A DNA stretch of 41,956 nucleotides, from positions 1-41,956 of the IMG/VR virus record IMGVR_UViG_3300037189_033828. One strand, given 5' to 3'. Positions 23,646-31,946 of this stretch are shown here, piece by piece. Below the pieces are notes generated by a model. The model did not search any database and was not told where the DNA came from. It saw only the letters and a program-made list of their open reading frames with translations. The stretch is from a virus. A program made the position numbers and the translations under genes. How positions within the stretch are numbered: position 1 is the stretch's first letter; the number at the start of each line of letters is the position of its first letter.

Positions 23646-25417
23646 CAGATTACCAGCATCGGCCTTTCGTCATAGACGAAGCCGGCAGCGGCTTCGGGGT
23701 TGAGGGTCATCAGCATGGCGGCCGAGAACATCGCCGCGGCCGGGTCGATCTTCGCGCTGGGCGATTGCTTCGTGACCGCCACGCCACTGGCGCCGCGGGG
23801 TTCCTGTTTCACGTTCCCAATGCACCAGGTCATGAGCGCCTGACCGCCATGCCGCAGCGTGCGGGCGGCGGCCTTTCGCGCGAGGCCTTTGATCGCGCTA
23901 CCCAGCTTGTAGCCCTGCGGGATGCCTTTCAGCATCTCGTCGGCGAATCCCTGATCGGCGAGTTCGTCCACGATCGCAGCGACACCAGCCGGGTCTAAGC
24001 CGATAGCCTCCTGCTCGGGGAACTTCCCGGCATCCCGGACCCTAACCAGCACGTCGACCACGCCACGGACGTCTTCGGTAAGATCCTCCGCTTCACCGTC
24101 TTCGCCAGCTTCTGCGACAGCGTCGAGGTCATCGTCATCCGGCATTTCACACCGGGTCAGTGACCCTTCCGCGATGCACTCATTGAGCTTCGTCGCGATA
24201 TCTTGCCGTCGCTTCCAGACGATCGACCATGCCCAGGCATGTGTCCATATCAGCCAGCGCTTGCTGCCTTTCTCGCGGCCGATCAGGCAGAGGCCAAGCA
24301 GATCGTCCATGCCGCCGCCATCGACCGCCGCCACGATTACCTCGCTGCGCGCGATCAGATCGTCTAAGTCGAACGGCTTCACCGCGCATCGGGGCCAGAA
24401 CGCCGCGCCGGTCCACCGATCGCGCGCAAGGCGCTGTCCGATCTCGACATTGAGATACTTGGCCAGCACAATCTGCTCAGACGTGTCCCCGTCCTCGCCG
24501 CGCCCTTCCTTCACCTGCCGCAGCTTGCGCTGGATGAAACCGACCGACTGCGACCGCCCCATGTTCGGGTTGGTCACATAGAAGTTGGCGGGATCGAGGT
24601 ACGCCTCGTCCTCCCGCATCTGTTCCGGCCACTCATAGAGCATGCCGAAGCTGCGTGGATCGTCGATCGTGCCGTCCCGAACGCCGCGGAAATAGTCGAG
24701 CTTGTCCTTAAACACGCCGCGCGGCGGCTCGTCGCTATGCGTCGTCAGATAGATGACGAAACCTTCCGGACGCGACGCCAGGCCACCGGTGGCCTCTTCC
24801 AACATGGACTCGGCGTTCGCCCGCTTCCCGAACAGCCACAGCTCATCCACTAGCACGAACCCGGCCTTGCTACCGCCCACAGTGCCGGTGTCCGCAGCGA
24901 TGACCTGCAACTCCGCCCCCGTCTTGCGATGCTTGATCAGTCGCTGATTATCGATCGGATGCAGTAACACTTTCAGCTTCGGATCGGCGCGCACCATCGC
25001 GGCGGCAGGGCCGAAGCTATTGTTTGCGACCTTCTGCGTCGGGGCCAGGATGCTCAACGACGCGCCGTGCCGCCAGTTGCGGATGAGCGCGGTCAACATG
25101 ATGCCGGCCGCAATCGTCGACTTGCCGTTCTTCTTGCTGATCAGAAGAAGAAACTCTTCGATCAGCCGGTTGCCGCTGTTGGCGTCGTACGCTCCAAAAA
25201 TCGCCTCGACCAGGTCGAATACGAACGGCTCGCAAGCCTCGCCGAACGTCGGCTGACCGGCCACGTCGACCATGCGCAGCGATTTGAATACCTCAAGCGC
25301 CGCGGCGGCTTCGCTGGGGAAAAGCGGAGCGAACGGCACGAGCGACTGTCGCTCAACAATTCGCCTTTCCCAATCCGGGCATGCCGTTGACCACACTGGC
25401 GTCGCTGGCGACGTCAT
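23645..25417 (-). CDS. terL: Terminase large subunit
   Basis: A 590-residue packaging motor of the HK97-like Terminase_1 type. The ATPase has a variant Walker A, Ser-Lys-Lys-Asn-Gly-Lys-Ser-Thr at residues 94-101, and Walker B Phe-Val-Leu-Val-Asp-Glu at 187-192. The C-terminal RNase H-like nuclease has Asp366 and Asp371/372 as candidate metal ligands. An Asp/Glu-rich insert lies near residue 425-455. It pumps DNA into the procapsid through the portal and cuts concatemers together with TerS and the nearby HNH protein. Directly downstream of terS (one-base gap). Confidence 0.93.
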   Translation of the reverse strand: MTSPATPVWSTACPDWERRIVERQSLVPFAPLFPSEAAAALEVFKSLRMVDVAGQPTFGEACEPFVFDLVEAIFGAYDANSGNRLIEEFLLLISKKNGKSTIAAGIMLTALIRNWRHGASLSILAPTQKVANNSFGPAAAMVRADPKLKVLLHPIDNQRLIKHRKTGAELQVIAADTGTVGGSKAGFVLVDELWLFGKRANAESMLEEATGGLASRPEGFVIYLTTHSDEPPRGVFKDKLDYFRGVRDGTIDDPRSFGMLYEWPEQMREDEAYLDPANFYVTNPNMGRSQSVGFIQRKLRQVKEGRGEDGDTSEQIVLAKYLNVEIGQRLARDRWTGAAFWPRCAVKPFDLDDLIARSEVIVAAVDGGGMDDLLGLCLIGREKGSKRWLIWTHAWAWSIVWKRRQDIATKLNECIAEGSLTRCEMPDDDDLDAVAEAGEDGEAEDLTEDVRGVVDVLVRVRDAGKFPEQEAIGLDPAGVAAIVDELADQGFADEMLKGIPQGYKLGSAIKGLARKAAARTLRHGGQALMTWCIGNVKQEPRGASGVAVTKQSPSAKIDPAAAMFSAAMLMTLNPEAAAGFVYDERPMLVI

Positions 25418-25418
25418 G

Positions 25419-25898
25419 TCAGTTCAACAGCCCAGGCGGTGGGGGCGGTGCTTCGTATGGTCCGCGCAGGTCATTGGCCGCCTGCTGCGCTGCTTCCTTC
25501 TTCCCGACCACCGGCGGACGAGGCGGACGCGCACCGCGCGACACTTCGTCCGACAACTTGTCGACGCGTAGCTTGTCGAGCCGACGGGCGAGTTCCTTCT
25601 CAGCCGCGACGCTCCCGCCTTTCGCCCCCTCGTTCAACCGATGAAGCTGGACCATTTCGAACCGGAGCGCCGCGGCGTCGCGCTTGGCGACCTCGGCAAA
25701 ATAATGCTTCCGTAAAGTAGGGACCGACACTCCGATCGCCGTTGCGGCCTCCTTCACGCTACGGCCGCTCGCAAACGCCAATAGCACCTTGTTTGAGTTT
25801 TCGAGCGACCACGCATGCTCGGGTCGTCCACGGCCTTCCTGACGCGGCCGGACTGGGTCTCCGAACAGGTCGACCCCCGAAAAATCCGCGTCCGACAA
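25419..25898 (-). CDS. terS: Terminase small subunit
   Basis: A 159-residue protein with a TTG start supported by GGGAG seven bases upstream. It contains an HTH (Ser-Val-Lys-Glu-Ala-Ala-Thr-Ala-Ile-Gly-Val-Ser-Val-Pro-Thr-Leu-Arg-Lys), a central helix and a Pro-rich C-terminus. TerS proteins bind the packaging site and recruit TerL. The position directly before terL and after the C/G-rich gap suggests it recognises that gap. Confidence 0.82.
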   Translation of the reverse strand: MSDADFSGVDLFGDPVRPRQEGRGRPEHAWSLENSNKVLLAFASGRSVKEAATAIGVSVPTLRKHYFAEVAKRDAAALRFEMVQLHRLNEGAKGGSVAAEKELARRLDKLRVDKLSDEVSRGARPPRPPVVGKKEAAQQAANDLRGPYEAPPPPPGLLN

Positions 25899-25971
25899 AA
25901 AATATCTCCCGATGGGGGCATATGTGGTCTAGGCGCCGGCCCCCCTTGGGGGTTTGCCCCCCCCCCACCCC
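25899..25971. other. Candidate cos region between HNH and terS
   Basis: This 73-base gap between the HNH endonuclease gene and terS has C6 (25940-25945), TT, G5 (25948-25952) and a run of ten C (25957-25966). In cos phages with an HNH protein next to terminase, the cohesive-end site commonly lies here and often includes G/C runs. No terminus data are available, so it remains a candidate. The C6-TT-G5 could also form a small hairpin. Confidence 0.45.
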
Positions 25972-26343
25972 TCACTCGTCCCGTCGTTCCTGCCGTTGCT
26001 TGAGGCTGTCGTGGCACCGCTTGCACAGGCACCACAGATTGTCCGCGTCCCAGAACAGCGCTTCGTCCCCGCGGTGCGGCTTGCGATGATCCGCCACCAG
26101 CAGCGACGTGTCCGCCTCGACCCGACCGCATCCCCGCCATTGGCAGGTGAACAGATCGCGCCGCAGGATCGACATGCGCAGCCGTTGCCAGCGCGCCGTC
26201 TTGTACCACTTACGCCAGCCGCGCTGATCGCGCTGCCGATCGAACGACACGCGATCGACGGGCGCGCTTGCGATGCGGGAGCGCAGACCGCTGAGGCGTG
26301 GCCGCAGACTGGTCAGCTTCGCCACACGCACCATCCAAAGCAC
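25972..26343 (-). CDS. HNH endonuclease of packaging module
   Basis: A 123-residue protein (GTG start at 26343; an in-frame ATG at 26334 is possible). A basic N-terminal half leads to the HNH domain: Phe-Thr-Cys-x5-Cys-Gly-Arg, Val-Ala-Asp-His-Arg-Lys-Pro-His with the first catalytic His, then Asp-Asn-Leu-Trp-Cys-Leu-Cys-Lys-Arg-Cys-His-Asp. The cysteines form a zinc site and the Asn/His complete the motif. Such phage HNH proteins work with terminase to cut concatemers at cos. Its place next to terS supports that role. Confidence 0.85.
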   Translation of the reverse strand: MLWMVRVAKLTSLRPRLSGLRSRIASAPVDRVSFDRQRDQRGWRKWYKTARWQRLRMSILRRDLFTCQWRGCGRVEADTSLLVADHRKPHRGDEALFWDADNLWCLCKRCHDSLKQRQERRDE

Positions 26344-26377
26344 GACGGGCGGCGAAGCCGAAGCCGCGCCGCCCGTC
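26344..26377 (-). terminator. 11-base-stem hairpin before HNH gene
   Basis: Arms GACGGGCGGCG (26344-26354) and CGCCGCCCGTC (26367-26377) pair perfectly around a 12-base loop, immediately upstream of the HNH start. No U-run follows. It could be an attenuator or antitermination target at the entry to the late operon, or a block to the HNH ribosome site. Confidence 0.45.
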
Positions 26378-26453
26378 GGGAGGTTCAGGGAGGATATTCA
26401 GCGACCCGAAGGGGATGCACGTTTCGCCGAACGTATCGCTAGATATGGCCACA

Positions 26454-26491
26454 GACCCCTAGAGACCGAATTGTTTATTTGACCCCTAGAG
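26454..26491. repeat. Direct repeat GACCCCTAGAG at start of late operon
   Basis: Two perfect 11-base copies at 26454-26464 and 26481-26491, 27 bases apart, flank the end of the DUF6362-like gene. A related inverted element CCTCTAGG lies at 26510-26517. The repeats are outside coding sequence or at its edge and upstream of the leftward packaging genes. They may be binding sites for a late regulator. Confidence 0.45.
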
Positions 26492-27035
26492 CATTCGAGG
26501 GGTTGACGCCCTCTAGGTGCGAATTTCCGCCATTTCCGCCCCGTGAAAGCCGTTGGGCGATGCGCGTGATTGCCCGGCTCCACCGCTTCGACAGCGTGTC
26601 AGGATGGCCCGCCCAGCCGAGACGCTTGGCAATCCGTCCCCATGGCACCTGCGCTTCGTCGCCACGATGCAGGACGTGGAGCACCATGCCGACCAGCCGA
26701 CGGTGCGCAGGATCGACCCACTCCACCCAACCGAGCGCTTCCTCCATTCGGTCGACCTCATGCGAGCGCAGGCCGGGCAGCTTCGGCAATGCGTCGCGAT
26801 CATAGTCGTCGCTGTCGATCTGATAGAGCGCCCAAAGCTCCTGCCGGCCGATCTGCCCGCGCGAGTAGATGGCCCCTGCGCGTACGTCCCGCAGCCAGCC
26901 CGCCTCACGGTCGGGCATGCGTCCCATGAAGCCCCAGGCCTCGACCAGACGCTCTACGACCCCATCGAACGTGATCCTTCCGGCGTCGGAAGCATCCTCG
27001 CCAACCCTTCCGGCCTGATGAAACCCATAACTCAT
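26475..27035 (-). CDS. DUF6362-like phage protein, possible late regulator
   Basis: A 186-residue protein; the ATG at 27035 has GAGG seven bases upstream. Residues 25-120 contain Trp-rich helices with Arg-Met-Glu-Glu-Ala-Leu-Gly-Trp-Val-Glu-Trp-Val-Asp. Near the C-terminus there is Val-Pro-Trp-Gly-Arg-Ile-Ala-Lys-Arg-Leu-Gly-Trp followed by Thr-Leu-Ser-Lys-Arg-Trp, which looks like a DNA-binding HTH. This matches the DUF6362-type phage proteins of unknown function. It is the last gene between replication and packaging, the place where Q-like late regulators lie in lambdoid phages, so that role is a reasonable guess. Confidence 0.65.
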   Translation of the reverse strand: MSYGFHQAGRVGEDASDAGRITFDGVVERLVEAWGFMGRMPDREAGWLRDVRAGAIYSRGQIGRQELWALYQIDSDDYDRDALPKLPGLRSHEVDRMEEALGWVEWVDPAHRRLVGMVLHVLHRGDEAQVPWGRIAKRLGWAGHPDTLSKRWSRAITRIAQRLSRGGNGGNSHLEGVNPSNALGVK

Positions 27036-27234
27036 TACCAAACCTCGATTTTCTATTTCTCATGGAAGGATCGGAAGGATCGGAAGGATATTCGTATGAA
27101 TTGATCGTGCGCCTGCGCATGCGCACATGATGTGGGAGAATATCGCGATTATCCTTCCGACCCTTCCGAAGGCGCGCAAATCCTCACCTTTTCCCTTCCA
27201 GTATCCTTCCGGCACCCTTCCGGATGGAAGGATA
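26974..27234. repeat. Iteron-like array of ATCCTTCCG/ACCCTTCCG repeats, candidate replication origin
   Basis: At least nine copies of a 9-base element occur in both orientations: 26974, 27004, three tandem GGAAGGATC/A copies (27064-27090), a tandem pair at 27151-27168, then 27203, 27214 and 27226 (inverted). The tandem copies have a 9-base period, close to one helical turn. Most lie in the 212-base gap between the primase-helicase and DUF6362-like genes; two lie in the start of the latter. AT-rich stretches lie between them. This is the layout of an iteron origin or a multi-site operator. One further copy is inside the primase gene near 29176. Confidence 0.6.
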
Positions 27235-27247
27235 GGGATCGCGCGGC

Positions 27248-30200
27248 CTACGGCGGCAGATCGCCGAACGGGTCGCCGGGATCGGGCGGCGGACGGCCGG
27301 CGATCGGATCGGCTTCGTCGGGCAGCGCACGCGGCCTGCCATCCTGATCGACGAAGTCGTGCACCTCTCGCACCAGCTTGAGGTTGAGCCACCACATGCC
27401 GTCGCTGGCTTTCTTCTCATAGCCCTTTTCAGTCATGGCATTGGAGAAGCCCTTGTTCGACCATTCTCGCTCACCGGCCGCCTTTGCCCAGGCGACGAAC
27501 ATCTCGTGCAGCTTGGACGACTGGATGCGACTTCCGTCCTCAGGCACCGTGCACATGCGCATGAAGCGCGCGATCGGGTCGCTGGCATCGCGATAGGCAT
27601 CGGTCGCCTCCGTCACGCTACGGGGCTCCACAAGCCCGTTGACCATATGATCGAGCAGGCCGCGGATCAGGTGGTTGAGCACCCCGGCCGATTCCTGCTG
27701 GATGATCTTGCTCGGCAGCTTGGGGTCCTTCTCCGGCCAGTTCGCAACGCCCGGTTCTGGTTTCTCGATGTTGCGCAGCCACGGCACCAGCTTCATGCGG
27801 CTCCAGATGCCGTCGTCGGTGTCCGGAATGTCGAACCGGCTGTTTCCCATGATGATGAGCTTGAACAACGGCTTGAGGTTGAAGAAGCCGCGGTGGAGCA
27901 TGCGTACCGGCAGCGGATCGCCGCCCGTCACCAATTTGATGAGCCCGCTATCGAGCTTCTCGTTCCGCCCCGGCTCAGACGATCGCAACATGCGCACGCC
28001 GCCCAGCTTGGCGAGGTCCGGGGATGCCTGATCGCCGCGTTTCTTGATCCCCTGATCGAGGAACGACCCGATCGGGATGTTGTCGCTATATTCGCCGCTG
28101 ACGTGCTGCCAGACGTCGAGGGTCGTACCTTTGCCGTTGCGCCCGCGCCCGTACCAGAACCACAGCTTCTGTTCGCCGGCATCGCCCGTCAGCGAATAGC
28201 CGCCGATTTGATGAAGGTAGCGCCGCATCGCCGCATCGGGTTGCGCCCAGGCGAACATGCCGTCGTACAACGGCGAGGTCGCGGCCGGATCGTATTCCAC
28301 CGGCGATAGCTTCGTCTGCATGTCGTCGCGGCAATGATCGGACAGCGAAACCGTGGCTTCACGCTTGCCGTTCGGCCCCGTCTCAATCCGGAAGCGCAGT
28401 GTGCCGTTCATGACGTTGAACGCGTAGTGATCGTGATCGAAAGCCTCGATCGGCACGGTCAGCCAGCGCCGCGCGAGCATGGCGATCGACGACGGCTTAC
28501 CGACCGTCTCCGAATCCCGGCCCCACTTGGCCATCATCGCCGACAGCTTGACGAGCTGCTTGCCCTTGGCGACCCACCGGTCAAGCCCGTGGGGGTGTTC
28601 TTGTTCCAGATCGAGGGTGCCGTCCTCCGAATCGTGACGGATGCCGGTGTCGGCCATGAACCGCGCTTCGTCCTGGATCAGACGCACCGTTTCGAACACC
28701 GCAGCGATGACCTCGGCAGGCGGCGTCTTCTCGTCCTGATCGAGCACCTTCCAGCGCCGGCCATCCCAGCCCAGCCAGCCTTTGGCGGTCGTGAACCGAA
28801 AGTCCTGCCCGAAGCGGTCACGAAAACGCTCGGCAATGCCAAAATCCGTCATCGGATAGCCGATACATTTCATGGTCAGCAGCAGCGGCGCTATGTCGAA
28901 ACCACGGTTGAACCCGTCGTCAATCGCGCGATCAATGTCGCCGTGGCCGACGTCGGCGACCAGTTCATACTTCGCCCACAGCGCTTCTTTGGCCGATCCT
29001 TCCTCGATTAACCCGGCCGCAACCCGGCGGCCGATAGAATAGGCCAATCGCCGGATAGCGTCGGCCTCGGCCGCCCCGTGCAGCAGGCGCCGCTCCATCC
29101 ACCGGCGGTTGACGTCGACCAGCCGCGCCGCCTCCCCCACCTTCAGCGATGCTAGGCCATCCAAGCTTCCGGGGCGGAAGGATAACGTTTCGGCCGCCGC
29201 AGCGGCAGGCGCGGCGCGGCGCGGGGCGGGGCGTGAGGGGCCGCGCTCCCGTCGGGAGCGCGAAGCGGCCGCGATCTCTGCGAGATCGCGAGGGCTGCTG
29301 AGCCCGGCGGTCCAGCCGCTTGCGATCGTGGCGAGCAGCTGGGCTTCATCATCGTTGCCGGGGTTGTCACGGGCGGCGGCTTCGACCGTCATTCGCGCGA
29401 ACCGTTCGTCGAGGACGCCCGCTGCGACCAGGCTGGCGACCTTCAGCGCACTGACGTTCAATTGCGGGTTGCGCTTGCCGGACGGCGCCTCACGGATCGA
29501 CCGGCATTCGCCTTCAAGCGCACGCATGCCGTACTTGCGCATATCCTCGTCCACGTCGGCCATCACGCGATCCGGACGGCGGGACGCCCGGTCGGCAGGC
29601 TCGACCACAGCCGCAGGCGCTGCCGTGCTGCGCTTCACCTTTCGCGTTCGGAGGATCTCGATCAGCGCGGCCGGCGCTTCGGCAATGGCCCCGTCATCGC
29701 GCCAGTCGCCGCGGTCGAGCCACCGATACCGCGCGCCGGTTTCGACCATGATTGATGGCGGCGCGATCACATACCCGCCGAGGCCGCGAACATCGACGTG
29801 TTCGGGCAGGTTGCCTCGGTTTCGGATCGGCTCGCCGGCGGGCTGTCGGAAATAGACATGGACGCCGTCCGACTGAGTTACCGCAGTCACCGACTGGGGT
29901 AACTCGCACCCCATCATCGCTTCCAAATCGGCCTTAAGCCGTTCCAGCGTGAAGACCTCGCCGCTACTGGCATCGACCCGCGGATCGAAGTCGAGGACGA
30001 AACAGCCGTTGGCACCTGTCGGCAGGCCGATCAATGCGTTGGGATGCTCCCGCCACCAGGCACGAATGCGCGCCTCGTCGGTCGTCGCTGCCTTCAAGCC
30101 CGTGGCAATATAAGGTTGCTTGGCCTTCGGTATCTTCTCGACCCGTTCGCCGGTGCGCGGATGCTTGACGAAGAACGGTTCGCCATCACGCTCCCGGCAT

Positions 30201-30277
30201 GGAAAGACCGGCCAGCCACGGCGCGCGAATTGGAGTGCCGCCGAACACATGGCCGACGGCAGGTTTGTTACAGACAC
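27248..30277 (-). CDS. Primase-polymerase / D5-type helicase replication protein
   Basis: A 1009-residue replication protein. The N-terminus is a Prim-Pol domain with Leu-Asp-Phe-Asp (Asp96, Asp98) and Ser-Asp-Gly-Val-His (His140) as metal and nucleotide ligands. A linker with a low-complexity Arg/Ala region (about 340-370) follows, then a D5 N-terminal-type domain and a helicase with Walker A Gly-Arg-Gly-Arg-Asn-Gly-Lys-Gly-Thr near residue 710. The C-terminus has a small wing-type domain. The start used is GTG at 30277; an ATG at residue 10 is possible. It would open and prime the phage origin, probably the iteron array just downstream of its gene. Confidence 0.88.
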   Translation of the reverse strand: MSVTNLPSAMCSAALQFARRGWPVFPCRERDGEPFFVKHPRTGERVEKIPKAKQPYIATGLKAATTDEARIRAWWREHPNALIGLPTGANGCFVLDFDPRVDASSGEVFTLERLKADLEAMMGCELPQSVTAVTQSDGVHVYFRQPAGEPIRNRGNLPEHVDVRGLGGYVIAPPSIMVETGARYRWLDRGDWRDDGAIAEAPAALIEILRTRKVKRSTAAPAAVVEPADRASRRPDRVMADVDEDMRKYGMRALEGECRSIREAPSGKRNPQLNVSALKVASLVAAGVLDERFARMTVEAAARDNPGNDDEAQLLATIASGWTAGLSSPRDLAEIAAASRSRRERGPSRPAPRRAAPAAAAAETLSFRPGSLDGLASLKVGEAARLVDVNRRWMERRLLHGAAEADAIRRLAYSIGRRVAAGLIEEGSAKEALWAKYELVADVGHGDIDRAIDDGFNRGFDIAPLLLTMKCIGYPMTDFGIAERFRDRFGQDFRFTTAKGWLGWDGRRWKVLDQDEKTPPAEVIAAVFETVRLIQDEARFMADTGIRHDSEDGTLDLEQEHPHGLDRWVAKGKQLVKLSAMMAKWGRDSETVGKPSSIAMLARRWLTVPIEAFDHDHYAFNVMNGTLRFRIETGPNGKREATVSLSDHCRDDMQTKLSPVEYDPAATSPLYDGMFAWAQPDAAMRRYLHQIGGYSLTGDAGEQKLWFWYGRGRNGKGTTLDVWQHVSGEYSDNIPIGSFLDQGIKKRGDQASPDLAKLGGVRMLRSSEPGRNEKLDSGLIKLVTGGDPLPVRMLHRGFFNLKPLFKLIIMGNSRFDIPDTDDGIWSRMKLVPWLRNIEKPEPGVANWPEKDPKLPSKIIQQESAGVLNHLIRGLLDHMVNGLVEPRSVTEATDAYRDASDPIARFMRMCTVPEDGSRIQSSKLHEMFVAWAKAAGEREWSNKGFSNAMTEKGYEKKASDGMWWLNLKLVREVHDFVDQDGRPRALPDEADPIAGRPPPDPGDPFGDLPP

Positions 30278-30339
30278 GGCGTGATTACCCCCGGACGCGG
30301 CAGCGCCGCGTATGATTGTCGGTCAGGCGCGGCGAACGA

Positions 30340-30864
30340 TCACAGCGCGCCGTCGGGCGTGGATCGGCCCCCGATCGTGCAGATGCGCCGCAGCTTGGGC
30401 CCGCGGTCATCCATCAGGATCAGCCGGGCGGCGCGTAGAAGGCGGATGCGATAGGCGACCTGCGGCGCGATCAGCCCGACCTGCTTCCCGATCTCGGCAT
30501 TGGTCGGGCATGGCAGACCCAAGCCGACGTGGCGCCGTAAGACACGTAGCACTGCCATCTCTTCGGTTTCTTCCGCCGGATCGACGACGGGCGGCACAAC
30601 GGTAACGCCGACCGGCACCGGCCGCTTGACCATGTACCACTCGCGATCGCCGCCAGTCCGCCGACGATCGTGCAAGCGCACCTCATTCTCGTCGGATAGT
30701 TCGCGAGCGCGCGTCCAGGCCGCCCGCTCGCGAGGCGGGGCAAAGCCCCACGCATAGACCAGCTCCGCGCCTACCTCCGCCGTGGCGACCCAGTTCTCGA
30801 CGTCCGCAACGTCGAGCGCATGCGCCACAGGCCGGAGTGCGACCGATCCCGCCAGACGGGCCAT
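30340..30864 (-). CDS. Phage HTH protein of replication region
   Basis: A 174-residue protein. The ATG at 30864 has AAGGGGG upstream; the longer frame to 31305 covers two other genes and is rejected. The C-terminal 70 residues contain a winged-helix-like segment: Met-Ala-Val-Leu-Arg-Val-Leu-Arg-Arg, Pro-Thr-Asn-Ala-Glu-Ile-Gly-Lys-Gln-Val-Gly then a recognition helix Pro-Gln-Val-Ala-Tyr-Arg-Ile-Arg-Leu-Leu. The N-terminus looks like a small mixed domain. It may help origin recognition or early regulation. Confidence 0.6.
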   Translation of the reverse strand: MARLAGSVALRPVAHALDVADVENWVATAEVGAELVYAWGFAPPRERAAWTRARELSDENEVRLHDRRRTGGDREWYMVKRPVPVGVTVVPPVVDPAEETEEMAVLRVLRRHVGLGLPCPTNAEIGKQVGLIAPQVAYRIRLLRAARLILMDDRGPKLRRICTIGGRSTPDGAL

Positions 30865-30884
30865 TGGGAATCCCCCTTGCCGTC

Positions 30885-31163
30885 TCAAGCGGCGATGTTG
30901 ACGATTTGGGCGTCGCACCAGCCGCCACGCGGCTTGCTCCGCCAGTGTTCGCGCGTGATGGCGCCGGCCGTCGCCTTGGAGAGATCGGCGACCAGGTCTT
31001 CCCCCGGCACGACCTCCCCGTTCACGAGCCGCTGCAGCATCGGCACCGGGACCTTCGTCGACCGACAGGCCAGCGGAAGGTTGCCGCGATAGGCGGACAT
31101 GATACGGCGGGCGAGCAAACGCGCGCCTTCGTTCGGCACCACGGCCGGCAAGTGCAGCTTCAT
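30885..31163 (-). CDS. Small hypothetical protein, possible DNA-binding
   Basis: A 92-residue protein joined to the upstream CII-like gene by an ATGA overlap at 31160. It has a short helical core: Ala-Arg-Leu-Leu-Ala-Arg-Arg-Ile-Met, Cys-Arg-Ser-Thr-Lys-Val-Pro, Leu-Gln-Arg-Leu-Val-Asn-Gly-Glu, which resembles a Cro-type HTH. The C-terminal Trp-Arg-Ser-Lys-Pro-Arg-Gly-Gly-Trp is basic. Probably an early regulatory or replication accessory protein; no family assigned. Confidence 0.5.
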   Translation of the reverse strand: MKLHLPAVVPNEGARLLARRIMSAYRGNLPLACRSTKVPVPMLQRLVNGEVVPGEDLVADLSKATAGAITREHWRSKPRGGWCDAQIVNIAA

Positions 31164-31645
31164 GCGGAGGCTCCTTCACTGGTATGGCGGGCGACGGCCC
31201 GCATCTGGACGACGATACGCAGCAGCTGGTCGAGCTCGATGCCGAGCCGCGCGCCATCCTTGCTGCACCACGTTCCGTCAGCGAGGCCGGCACAGACCGC
31301 GGCAACGGAATCGTTGAACTCGGACGACAGCTGCGCGCAAAGCGTCAGCAAGTCCGCTGGAGTGGCCGGCGCTTCCGGCTCGGCAACGAACGCCCCGCCC
31401 GCCATCCGACAGAGTAGTTCCGTCATCGGTCGCGCGCCGGCGACGCGCTCAAGGTCAGCGACCACATCGGTAGGCGGAAAATATTCAGCGTCGGCAGGCG
31501 ATAAAGACCGATAGCGCGCGATCGTCGCGCGACTGACGCGCGTGATGGTCGCGGCGACAGAGTCGTCACCAACCAGACGCACGAGTTCGCCGAAGGAAAT
31601 CTTGATGAGGCGCCCCCGCGCCATATCAGCGGGCGAGTTAAGCAT
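31160..31645 (-). CDS. CII-like phage regulatory protein
   Basis: A 161-residue protein just after the Cro-like gene, the place of cII in lambdoid phages. It contains Phe-Gly-Glu-Leu-Val-Arg-Leu-Val-Gly-Asp-Asp and an HTH-like Val-Ser-Arg-Ala-Thr-Ile-Ala-Arg-Tyr-Arg-Ser, then a helical C-terminal part that could oligomerise. The second Met (31624) is an alternative start. Role inferred: activation of lysogeny promoters or early control. Confidence 0.55.
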   Translation of the reverse strand: MLNSPADMARGRLIKISFGELVRLVGDDSVAATITRVSRATIARYRSLSPADAEYFPPTDVVADLERVAGARPMTELLCRMAGGAFVAEPEAPATPADLLTLCAQLSSEFNDSVAAVCAGLADGTWCSKDGARLGIELDQLLRIVVQMRAVARHTSEGASA

Positions 31646-31928
31646 TGGCAGGGTGTGCCTCGATACACTGAGAAGATGCCGCCGAACTTCTCGCTGACGA
31701 GCCTACAGCAGAACCGATAGGTGGGAGTTCGACGCCGTACTCCGCGGCGAGCGCTTCAACATCGAGGTTCGGGTGATCCTGTCTTGCAATTCGCCGCAGA
31801 TGATTGAGCCGCGATGGGGTGAGATTGCTGCGCATGTTGCTCACCGTCGTCGGGGGCGCGTTCATAGCTTGGGCAACCTTCGCGGTGCCGCCGAGAGCGT
31901 CGATGAGGGCGCAGGCAAATCCGTTCAT
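31638..31928 (-). CDS. Cro-like repressor (YdaS/Cro type HTH)
   Basis: A 96-residue protein. The ATG at 31928 gives the typical start of Cro/YdaS-type proteins: Ala-Leu-Ile-Asp-Ala-Leu-Gly-Gly-Thr-Ala-Lys-Val-Ala-Gln-Ala-Met, then Pro-Thr-Thr-Val-Ser-Asn-Met-Arg-Ser as recognition helix. The C-terminus is low-complexity Ser/Ala. It is divergent to the CI repressor across a 93-base gap with operators, the usual immunity switch. It would repress cI and favour lytic growth. Confidence 0.8.
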   Translation of the reverse strand: MNGFACALIDALGGTAKVAQAMNAPPTTVSNMRSNLTPSRLNHLRRIARQDHPNLDVEALAAEYGVELPPIGSAVGSSARSSAASSQCIEAHPANA

Positions 31929-31946
31929 GCGCCACCACATCCCAGA

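Noticed and set aside
26210-26452. An 80-codon leftward frame overlapping the HNH gene start
   Set aside because: It overlaps the HNH gene in another frame and reads as Arg/Ala shadow sequence across a hairpin.
26974-27234. Repeat array considered as CRISPR
   Set aside because: Units are only 9 bases, in both orientations and at irregular spacing, without spacers of constant length; no cas genes are near.
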